Positions 9,401-15,894 of a stretch of 64,000 bases of DNA are shown here, in pieces. Position numbers and translations under genes: made by a program. The notes under the pieces were generated by a model. The model saw nothing but the letters and a program-made list of their open reading frames with translations, did not search any database and was not told the DNA's origin. Every line of letters begins with the position of its first letter. The first letter of the stretch is position 1. Source of the DNA: Paenibacillus sp. GSMTC-2017 (GTDB lineage: Bacteria > Bacillota > Bacilli > Paenibacillales > Paenibacillaceae); contig NZ_JAECMT010000005.1 of the NCBI RefSeq assembly GCF_016019935.1, positions 186,006 to 250,005 of the forward strand. The letters run 5' to 3'.

Positions 9401-10273
9401 TTAGTGAGAGGCCAGCCACCACTAGAGTTCCAAACCGTTTTCCCAGATATGATGGATATATCAACAGAACAGCTCATTGCTAACATTGCTGGAGCAGCCT
9501 CAGGTCGAGCTACTCCGATTCCTATGATGCCAGCCGAAATAAATCTTCAGCAGATACAGGAACAAAGCGAGCAACTTGCAATTGGATTATCTCATCAAGA
9601 TCTTCAACCAGTATGGCTCGATATTAAAGCTACACCTGTTGTGATGATAGCTGGAGATTCTGGATCAGGTAAAAGTACATTATTAACTTCATGGATCAGA
9701 ATGATGCACCAGAAAGACGAGCGTACTAAAGTGTATGCTCTCGATTCAGCAAGCCTAGGATTATTTTCGATTATGAATGAGCCTTATATTACAGATCTAG
9801 CAACCTTCGAGGATATGTTTGAATTTACAACAGAGATAAAGGATATATTAGCTGATCGAAGAGCGCAATTGGTGGCATGCCGTACTGCTGGCGAAGATGT
9901 TATAAGCTTACAGCAAACATGGGATCCTATTATATTTGCATTTGATCAACTAAGCAGCTTTACCGATAATGATATGTTTTCCTTGCATGAATTGATTGAA
10001 CGTATAGTCAAACAAGAGCGCGGGATGAACATGATTGTATTAGCTGCTGACAATGCAGCAGAGATGAGTTCAAACTGGAGCATGCTTGGTAAGGCAATAC
10101 GAGAGGAACAGGTCGGAGTCTTCCTTGGAAGGCTGAAGGAACAGAACGTATACAATGTAAGTCTTCCTTTCGGTACACAAGAGAGGGATGCGCAGCTCGG
10201 CGATGGATATTTTATAGTGAAAAATAAGTACATAGGGCTGCGTCACGGTATCGTTCATGATGCTGGGAAGTAG
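6410..10273 (+). CDS. essC: EssC/YukBA-type FtsK/SpoIIIE ATPase of type VII secretion, FHA-less
   Basis: Membrane-bound motor of type VII secretion, 1287 residues. Two adjacent membrane helices lie at about residues 36-80. Three tandem FtsK/SpoIIIE ATPase domains follow, with Walker A lysines at residues 474 (GTTGSGKSE), 819 (GSSGTGKTV) and 1088 (GDSGSGKST). The first domain also has LIDYKGGGMADVF and IADEFAELK, characteristic of EssC/EccC. S. aureus EssC is nearly 1500 residues because two FHA domains precede the membrane helices; here only about 35 residues precede them, so the FHA domains are absent. TTG 6410 has GAGGTG 9 bases upstream; ATG 6416 is an alternative. The substrate-docking third ATPase domain is intact. 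WXG100 genes follow at once. Confidence 0.93.
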   Translation: MNMNFSRQPRFLPDFPQGEVEVPDPPILNEKPEIGWFGLLIPPAVMLVVTLLIAMTNQSLYMLLSISMTIMTLIGSLAGAASQIKKYKNKKKEREEKYLQFITDTRSELAIAKEQQTKAMNEMYPNPSDCVQRIIRTDNKLWEKTPSHRDFLSLRLGLGSSPLEMRINYTKQAVILDTDPLLMEPQRLAQEYEKIPQVPITMNLLEKEICGIAGETDKTTEMLEVLLLQIITHHGYDDVRIIMLTNEENVQRWRWTRFLPHIWDDSFGARFLLCGKAMAHQTLSALYNVLKEREMRAQGGATLPHYVFIVEDPTLLENEHISKYLYNGSSKLGVSTIFISQNKSYLPMNCNVVVNLQGKSGEMADRITGKKTLFAPDLTQVKDLEDVARKLAPLRIKNTNANFSLTASITLLEMLQVKRVTDLNVTSLWRRNRTYMGMSVPIGAKAGGALFHLDMHETGFGPHGLVAGTTGSGKSELLQSIIISQAIHYHPHDIVFVLIDYKGGGMADVFKGMPHLVGTITNLDGNQTTRALLSIKSELMTRQRVFSKYGVNNIDKYQKLYYSGSVSGMPPVPHLIMIADEFAELKQDKPDFMKELVSTARVGRSLGVHLILATQKPAGVVDDQIWSNSKFKICLKVQDEADSKDVIKRPDAALIKEPGRAYIQVGNDEVFELFQSTFSGANYDPDGEQQKSENKSKRVFKVALNGGQEQIYPLFEEKIKNDETVSQLLAMVEHIKKAAESSNIESLKGPWLPPLPEKINLDSVLSYDQQKKAITKRDALFSVPIGIADDPRSQTQNILEIDFANEGNLFVYGSSGTGKTVLIKTICLSVALHYSPQDVHIYILDFGGNTLKSLQKLPHVGGVVTIEQEERLEQFLLFMFRIIEERKLLFEVGNYEGFNDYRKTGEALPAILIAVDNYYALSETYEDADDRMILLAREGARYGIYLVANSSNTTLIRYKLSVNFKQAISYQMTDRSEYDGIVGRTEGLEPSKVVGRGLVRGQPPLEFQTVFPDMMDISTEQLIANIAGAASGRATPIPMMPAEINLQQIQEQSEQLAIGLSHQDLQPVWLDIKATPVVMIAGDSGSGKSTLLTSWIRMMHQKDERTKVYALDSASLGLFSIMNEPYITDLATFEDMFEFTTEIKDILADRRAQLVACRTAGEDVISLQQTWDPIIFAFDQLSSFTDNDMFSLHELIERIVKQERGMNMIVLAADNAAEMSSNWSMLGKAIREEQVGVFLGRLKEQNVYNVSLPFGTQERDAQLGDGYFIVKNKYIGLRHGIVHDAGK

Positions 10274-10302
10274 TAGGGAGCGCAATTAGGGAGGGTGTTT
10301 AT

Positions 10303-10635
10303 ATGTATATCAGCCCAAGTATCATCAATATCAAGTCAATGGAAATTAGTAGAATGAAAAGTGATGTAACGGGTGTAAAAAGGGATGTAGAAGGGCTAAT
10401 GTCGGAATCAACGTCTTACTGGAAGGGAAAAGCTTCGGAATCCTTTATGGAGAGTGGAAGGGGAATTGCATCAAGCATCTCATCCATTAACCAGACAGTA
10501 GATGAGCTTGTTAATGCGTTAAGGTATCTTAGCAATGAAGTTTCCAGAGCAGATGATGATCGGGAAGCAAAAGCAAGAGAGACGCAACGTTTAATAGATT
10601 TAGCAAAAGCGGAAGCCAAAAAGAAGGGCAAATAA
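10303..10635 (+). CDS. WXG100-like secreted helical-hairpin protein
   Basis: 110 residues, two long helices separated by a turn containing YWKGKA, a WxG-type turn (W-K-G) at the expected centre near residues 45-47. The C-terminal tail is highly charged (DDDREAKARETQRLIDLAKAEAKKKGK). WXG100 proteins dimerise and are exported through EssC. Starts at ATG with GGAGGGTG upstream, 29 bp after EssC. Slightly longer than the family's usual 100 residues. Probably one half of a heterodimer with the next gene product. Confidence 0.8.
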   Translation: MYISPSIINIKSMEISRMKSDVTGVKRDVEGLMSESTSYWKGKASESFMESGRGIASSISSINQTVDELVNALRYLSNEVSRADDDREAKARETQRLIDLAKAEAKKKGK

Positions 10636-10674
10636 GTATGGATACTTGATTTATTTTTGAAGGGAGGTGAAACT

Positions 10675-10971
10675 ATGTCAAAGGATTTGAAATTTAGCCC
10701 GGAACAAGCATCCCAAGTCGCAAGTAGTATTAAGAAGAAGGCAGATAATGCAGATGCTCTAATCGAGCAACTATCAAGAGAGATCGCTGCGGTAAGCGGT
10801 TGGTGGTCTGGAGAATCTCAAACAGCATTCGTAGATCAATTTAATACGCTTAAACCAAGCTTCAAAAAGATGATTGAGTGTGTTGGTACAATCAGTACCA
10901 ACCTTACAGAAATCGCGAGGATTAAGGGAGAAGCAGAAACGCAAATTGCGAGTAAGCTTCGTTCAAAATAA
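10675..10971 (+). CDS. WXG100 family protein (EsxA-like)
   Basis: 98 residues with the classical layout: helix, WWSGES turn (W-S-G) near the middle, helix, ending in a basic tail. EsxA-type substrates are both cargo and activators of the EssC motor. ATG 10675 is chosen because GGGAGGTGA lies immediately upstream; a TTG 18 bases earlier overlaps that site. A strong hairpin terminator begins 10 bp after the stop, so this is the last gene of the secretion operon. Confidence 0.9.
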   Translation: MSKDLKFSPEQASQVASSIKKKADNADALIEQLSREIAAVSGWWSGESQTAFVDQFNTLKPSFKKMIECVGTISTNLTEIARIKGEAETQIASKLRSK

Positions 10972-10980
10972 TAACTTCTG

Positions 10981-11017
10981 AAGACAAGGTAGACATAATC
11001 TACCTTGTCTTATTTCT
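10981..11017 (+). terminator. Rho-independent-like terminator after the secretion operon
   Basis: Perfect 13-bp inverted repeat, AAGACAAGGTAGA (10981-10993) and its complement (10999-11011), with a 5-base loop, followed by ATTTCTAG. The T-tract is modest, so termination may be partial, but the position at the end of the WXG100 gene supports it. Confidence 0.8.
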
Positions 11018-11059
11018 AGTTCATACGTGACAGTCTCTAACAGATGGAGGATGAAGAAA

Positions 11060-12202
11060 ATGCAACTATCCGAGGAGCAATATTGGTTATTTGCAAGCAA
11101 CGGATCCACGCATGAGCTTCAAGAGGTAATGCAGCTATCGATTAGAAATCAGCTTAAGCTGGAGCATATAGATGCAGTTGCTTATAGTGGGGCGAATGAT
11201 AACACCCTTATTGTATTGACATGTACGAGTAGCGATATTCAGCAAGGTATGAATTTATTGTATGCAACGAAATCAACTGCTCATATTCAACTTGAACAGT
11301 TTATTAGAACGAATGTAACGGCAGGAAATAGCAGCATAACAGGATATGGAATTGGCGGAGCATTAGGTTTGTATTATGGAGCGACCATGGATGGTTTGAC
11401 CGGGGTAGTTTTTGATGCACCTGGCATTAGTAAACTTTTATCTCAGACTGAACTCGATAATTTATCGATTTGTAATATTATTGGGACGAATAGTCTCTTG
11501 CCGACAATAGGGAGACATCCGAACAACGTAAGATTTGCTGATTTACCTGAGAAGACTGAACATAAGTTTGCTTTTGATTCAGCTGGTAACGTCAGATTGG
11601 GTAAACCTAGTGAGCTGTTTCGAAATATGGAGAAGATTTCAAGCTTTGATCTTGGTCATAACAGAAAAGTTAGAACACTTGTACAATTGATCAGTGGTAT
11701 AAAAGATCAGAATTTGAGTATAGCAGTAGATGATGATGTCTATTTCTATTATGCACTTCATCAGCTTGATATGAATGGGATTGTACAAGCAATACCGGAC
11801 ATATTAAACCATTACAGCTTCGTCCTTCATCAGATACTAACAGATTGGCGAGTCAGTGTTCAGGAAATGCTAAATAATGTCGCTGATAGACAAGCGGAAC
11901 CGCTTGTTCAACATTCGGTTCTCGTTAGCCAGCATATAACCGAATTTACCAAGTCGTTCTATGAGGACATAGAATCATTGATGACAATCGTTATGCTGCA
12001 ATCGATGAATCGACATATTGGCTTGGAGAAGCTGGAATCAACTATGAGTAAGTTTGCTGCTGAATTAGAGGAACGAATGATAGATACAACGAATCAGCTT
12101 TCCCAAATGCTTGAGACGATTATTATGAAGAAGCTTGAGATAAGGGACAATAGATTACGTAATTCAAGTGTCCAGAGTAAGTCTATTGTAGAGAAGAAGT
12201 AA
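11060..12202 (+). CDS. Lipase-fold pseudoenzyme related to the downstream lipases
   Basis: 380 residues. The N-terminal half resembles the alpha/beta hydrolase core of the 625-residue lipases downstream: TGYGIGGALGLYYGAT aligns with their TGHSLGGNLALYSGIT, and VVFDAPGI with TTFNAPGF. The nucleophile Ser is Gly here (residue 97) and the Asp of NAQDIVP falls on Ser (GTNSLLP), so it should be catalytically dead. The C-terminal half (residues about 230-380) is helical and ends in Lys-rich sequence, like the helical half of the lipases. ATG 11060 is chosen because GGAGG ends 9 bases before; the upstream GTG 11027 is less likely. It may be a structural partner, chaperone or adaptor for lipase export, or a decayed effector; the intact frame argues for a retained role. 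Confidence 0.65.
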   Translation: MQLSEEQYWLFASNGSTHELQEVMQLSIRNQLKLEHIDAVAYSGANDNTLIVLTCTSSDIQQGMNLLYATKSTAHIQLEQFIRTNVTAGNSSITGYGIGGALGLYYGATMDGLTGVVFDAPGISKLLSQTELDNLSICNIIGTNSLLPTIGRHPNNVRFADLPEKTEHKFAFDSAGNVRLGKPSELFRNMEKISSFDLGHNRKVRTLVQLISGIKDQNLSIAVDDDVYFYYALHQLDMNGIVQAIPDILNHYSFVLHQILTDWRVSVQEMLNNVADRQAEPLVQHSVLVSQHITEFTKSFYEDIESLMTIVMLQSMNRHIGLEKLESTMSKFAAELEERMIDTTNQLSQMLETIIMKKLEIRDNRLRNSSVQSKSIVEKK

Positions 12203-12267
12203 TACACCAGCGCCTTGCCATCAACTTGCAGTTAGAGTTAAAAAATGAAACTAAACGGGGTGGAATG

Positions 12268-13113
12268 ATGAAAACCAATTTAAGAAAGGTGGTCATATGG
12301 ATGATGTTGTTACCGCTGATAGCGATAATAGGCTGTGGATCTGAGCCAAAAGAGAATAAGTATGATAAAGCTTCGGCAAGAATACTAGAGGCGCTTGAGG
12401 AGAAGTACGGAGAAAAGTTCGAGATGGATAAGATTGGCGGAGCATTTGGGACGGTCAACAGCAATACGATTAAAGCAATCGTAAGACCAAAAAAAGATTC
12501 GCGGATTATGGTAGAAGTGGAAATAACGAAAGATTTGAAGGATGTATATGACAAATATTTGAATGAAACGGTAGCTAGAAGTAATGAGCAGCCAATAGAA
12601 GAATTGGCGAAGCAAATTTGGCCAGATGCTAGAGTTGCATTAACAAATGATACAGTCTGGACGTATCCGACCCAATCAGATACGAGCATGTCTTATGAGG
12701 AATTTGTTAAGCTATATCCAACCAATTGGCAGCTTGTTTTTGTTTATATTAATACTTCAAAATATGTTGATATAAAAGGAGAGCTGAATGAAGATGCGGA
12801 ACTTAAAAAATATAAACAATTCAAAGAACTATTAGTAAATAACAAATACATAAGAAGCTCAGTTGGAATAGACTATTTATCGGAAGATGCATATTTAAGA
12901 ATAGATGAAATTTTAAATACCCATGCTGTACCTGGGATAGTATTCACAAAAGAAGAGGAAGTAGATACAAAAGTGAACTATTTGACACAAGTAGGTTTTC
13001 ATATACTGGAACAAGGAGAATTAAAGGAAACGGATGAAGAGATAAAAGAATATTTTAAAATATGGAGTGAGAAACGAAATGATTATTTCGATGATAAAAA
13101 GAGGGAGGAGTAG
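12268..13113 (+). CDS. Lipoprotein, putative immunity protein for the adjacent lipase
   Basis: About 281 residues with a lipoprotein signal: basic start (MKTNLRKVV), hydrophobic core and lipobox IIGC. The mature part begins SEPKENKYDKASARILEALEEKYGEKF, reminiscent of the DUF4467/cystatin-like immunity lipoproteins that accompany the S. aureus type VII lipase TslA. It ends 2 bp before the lipase gene, the standard layout of an immunity/effector pair. ATG 12268 (or 12265) is used because the GGGGTGG site is directly upstream; the earlier in-frame start at 12226 lacks one. Residues from about 150 to the end differ strongly from the second copy, whereas the N-terminal half is almost the same. Immunity function is an inference from context. 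Confidence 0.65.
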   Translation: MKTNLRKVVIWMMLLPLIAIIGCGSEPKENKYDKASARILEALEEKYGEKFEMDKIGGAFGTVNSNTIKAIVRPKKDSRIMVEVEITKDLKDVYDKYLNETVARSNEQPIEELAKQIWPDARVALTNDTVWTYPTQSDTSMSYEEFVKLYPTNWQLVFVYINTSKYVDIKGELNEDAELKKYKQFKELLVNNKYIRSSVGIDYLSEDAYLRIDEILNTHAVPGIVFTKEEEVDTKVNYLTQVGFHILEQGELKETDEEIKEYFKIWSEKRNDYFDDKKREE

Positions 13114-13115
13114 AA

Positions 13116-14993
13116 ATGTCTTCAATAAATGAGGTTGACCTTAAAAAACTTTCGCAATTAGTTTATTTAGATGTTTTAAAGTCAGATGGAAATTTTACAG
13201 AGTTATCTAGATTATATTCACTACAAAACAAATCAATCACTTTAGCACAACTATCCGAGTACTTTTTATCTAATGAAAAAGGAAAAGCTTTAATCGAAGA
13301 ACGATTTGGCGAGAAGCTAAACGGACAAAATGAGGCAACGTATTGGTTTAATCTGTTAAAGGAAATAAGTGAGAACAAGGAAATGCGAGATTGGCAAATA
13401 AAAAATGTTAAGCCGAATACAGAAAAAGGCTTCTCTGCATTCACGATTCAAACGGATAAAAATGATCCATCAACCCAAATTATCGCATTCCGCGGAAGTG
13501 AACCGATGGATAGGCCAGAGCACTGGAATGATTGGTCGAACAATTTAAAGACGATGTATCTACTCCAAGCCCCTCAACAAGAAGAAGCAGCAGCATATGT
13601 AAATAAGTTGCTTTCAGATAATCCAACTATCAAATCACTTTACTTAACGGGACATTCATTAGGTGGCAATCTTGCCCTCTATTCGGGTATTACTCTGTCT
13701 GCGGAGGATCAGAAAAAGCTAGTGACAGCAACGACATTTAACGCGCCAGGATTTAATCGTGATGTGTTAACTACCTATCAACAATCAATTGCGAATTTGA
13801 ACAATCAAGGGAAATTGACGGAATATCGGAATGCACAGGATATTGTTCCAGCGTTGTTTCATAATCCATCCGCAGGTGTATATGTGCAATCGACATTTTC
13901 AAATACGGATTATTTGGGTAGCCACTCCTTATTTGCAACTGCAATGAATGCAGATGGCACAGGGTTTCTACTAGATAGCGATCAGAGCTTTAAGTTAATT
14001 CCTCAAAAGGTACAACAATTAACTCAGGCAGCAGAATCATTACCATATGATGTAAAGGCAATGTTAGTTGAAGAGATTGACAAGATCAAGACTGAAGGAT
14101 TTGACCTCGTGAGAGCGATGTCAGTCTATCAGGAGGTGAAACCTGAGCTAAAGACGCTCATAGATGAGCTTGGTGCAGCAGTTGCAGTTTTTGCATATGA
14201 ATATGTACGTTATGACTTGCTAGATATGATTGAGGATAAACTTTTAGATGCAAGAGATACAGGGGTTAATCTCATTAAGGCTGGAGTATCGAATGGTATG
14301 AACATTATGGAGACATGGATTAACGGAAAAATAGAGACAGCTCAGTTGCCATCTAGTTGGAAACAAAATTTGCAATCGACTATTTCGGGTATGTTTACTG
14401 GAATGGAGCAAAGATTTAATGATTTATTGGATCGTGTTGTGGCATGGCATGAGCGAACGGTTAGGAAGTGGATAGATATATGTAAGCAGGCGGTTACTCG
14501 GATTGTTTCCGCAGTAAAAGATACTGCTACTAGCATCTGGGGTAAAGCGAAAGCGTTTATTGCAGACATGAAAGACTTTGTAGAGAAGAAAGTGGATGAC
14601 ATAGAAGCAGCTGCCTATAAAGCAGGAACATTGCTCGCCATTGGAGTAGGTAATGTCCAGAGAGGATCGAAACTACTCGTTAATATGCACAAAATGGAAG
14701 AGTTAGAGAGGAAGCTGAGGCGTAAAGAAGAAGCAATACTTACCGTGATCGCGGAGATAATTAAGCGAGCAGACTACTTAACTGAACAAACGAATCGAGG
14801 GTATAAGGAGACGAATGTTCAAACGAAGCTAAGAAATGTAATAGCCGTACGTGACAAATTACGTAAAGAAAGTGTTGTATTAGGAGAGCGGATAAAAAAG
14901 CTAGCTGATGGGGTTAAGGAAGCGAATGCCCTGTACAACCAAATGGAAAAGTCGCTTAAGTCAACGATAATGAGATCGTTAACATTCAGATAA
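13116..14993 (+). CDS. Lipase-domain type VII effector with C-terminal helical region (TslA-like), copy 1
   Basis: 625 residues, no signal peptide. The N-terminal half is a lipase class 3/DUF2974-like hydrolase: IIAFRGSEP strand, nucleophile elbow GHSLGG (Ser181), NAQDIVP (Asp242) and GSHSL (His270) form a complete Ser-Asp-His triad. Residues from about 295 to 625 are long helices with coiled-coil character (METWINGKIE..., MEELERKLRRKEEAILTVIAEII), the likely export-targeting part. This lipase-first, helical-region-last order is the reverse of LXG toxins and matches the S. aureus type VII lipase TslA. The ribosome site GGGAGGAG precedes ATG 13116. Export through the EssC machinery upstream is inferred; the substrate is probably membrane or glycerolipid. 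Confidence 0.75.
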   Translation: MSSINEVDLKKLSQLVYLDVLKSDGNFTELSRLYSLQNKSITLAQLSEYFLSNEKGKALIEERFGEKLNGQNEATYWFNLLKEISENKEMRDWQIKNVKPNTEKGFSAFTIQTDKNDPSTQIIAFRGSEPMDRPEHWNDWSNNLKTMYLLQAPQQEEAAAYVNKLLSDNPTIKSLYLTGHSLGGNLALYSGITLSAEDQKKLVTATTFNAPGFNRDVLTTYQQSIANLNNQGKLTEYRNAQDIVPALFHNPSAGVYVQSTFSNTDYLGSHSLFATAMNADGTGFLLDSDQSFKLIPQKVQQLTQAAESLPYDVKAMLVEEIDKIKTEGFDLVRAMSVYQEVKPELKTLIDELGAAVAVFAYEYVRYDLLDMIEDKLLDARDTGVNLIKAGVSNGMNIMETWINGKIETAQLPSSWKQNLQSTISGMFTGMEQRFNDLLDRVVAWHERTVRKWIDICKQAVTRIVSAVKDTATSIWGKAKAFIADMKDFVEKKVDDIEAAAYKAGTLLAIGVGNVQRGSKLLVNMHKMEELERKLRRKEEAILTVIAEIIKRADYLTEQTNRGYKETNVQTKLRNVIAVRDKLRKESVVLGERIKKLADGVKEANALYNQMEKSLKSTIMRSLTFR

Positions 14994-15051
14994 CAACTAG
15001 CGATCAAAAGTAACTGTGAGTTTCAAAATTGAAACTAAAAGAGGTGGAATG

Positions 15052-15891
15052 ATGAAAACCAAAATAAGAAAGGTGGTTATATGGATGATGATGTTACCGC
15101 TACTCACAATAATAGGTTGTGAATCTGAACCGAAAGAGAACAAGTATGATAAAGCTTCGGCAAAGATACTGGAAGTGCTTGAGAAGAAGTATGGAGAAGA
15201 GTTCGAGATAGATAAGATTGGCGGAGCATTTGGGACGGTCAACAGCAATACGATTAAAGCTACGGTGAGACCGAAAAGGGATGTGCGGATATTCTTCGAA
15301 GTAGAAATAACGAAAGATTTGAAGGATGTGTATGACAAGTATTTGAATGAAATGGTAGCCAGGAGTAATGAGCAACCGATAGAAGAATTGGCGAAACAAA
15401 TATGGCCTGATGCTAGAGTGGCACTTACGAATGATACGGTATGGACATATCCGACGCATTCAGATACGAGTATGGCGTATGAGGAATTTGTAAAGCTATA
15501 TCCAACCAATTGGCAGCTTACACATGTGTATCTGAATGTTTCTAACTATATGGATAAAACAGGTGTAATAAATGAAGATGTTGAGATGAAGAAATTTAAA
15601 GCTTTTGCTAGGTTACTAGTTGAAAGTAAAAATATAAGAAGTTCGTTAAGTATTGTGTATTTGTCAGAGGAAGCATACAAAAGATTTGATGAAATAAAAT
15701 CTACAACGTTTGATATAGGAGACGTTTACTGGGGCGAAGATGAGGAACAAAATAAAAATAATTATATCACTATAGTTGGATATAAGATTCTTGAAACAGG
15801 TGCTATAAAACAATCTGATGAAGAAATACGGGAGTTTTTTGAAACGTGGAAGGAAAAACGATTGTTATATATTCAAAGAGAAGGTGATTAA
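15052..15891 (+). CDS. Lipoprotein, putative immunity protein, copy 2
   Basis: Paralogue of the lipoprotein at 12268, with lipobox TIIGC and the same mature start (ESEPKENKYDKASAKILEVLEKKYGEEF). The two agree nearly residue for residue through KLYPTNWQL, then diverge to roughly one third identity by eye to the end. GAGGTGG precedes ATG 15052 (15049 also possible). Three bp separate it from the second lipase gene. The conserved half may be the membrane anchor/stem and the variable half the toxin-binding surface; that division is inference. Confidence 0.65.
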   Translation: MKTKIRKVVIWMMMLPLLTIIGCESEPKENKYDKASAKILEVLEKKYGEEFEIDKIGGAFGTVNSNTIKATVRPKRDVRIFFEVEITKDLKDVYDKYLNEMVARSNEQPIEELAKQIWPDARVALTNDTVWTYPTHSDTSMAYEEFVKLYPTNWQLTHVYLNVSNYMDKTGVINEDVEMKKFKAFARLLVESKNIRSSLSIVYLSEEAYKRFDEIKSTTFDIGDVYWGEDEEQNKNNYITIVGYKILETGAIKQSDEEIREFFETWKEKRLLYIQREGD

Positions 15892-15894
15892 CCA

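Noticed and set aside
12183..15509. Long minus-strand frames over the lipoprotein genes (about 170 residues each)
   Set aside because: They mirror the duplicated lipoprotein coding sequence, have no ribosome site, and encode Ser/Ile-rich low-complexity product typical of antisense shadows.
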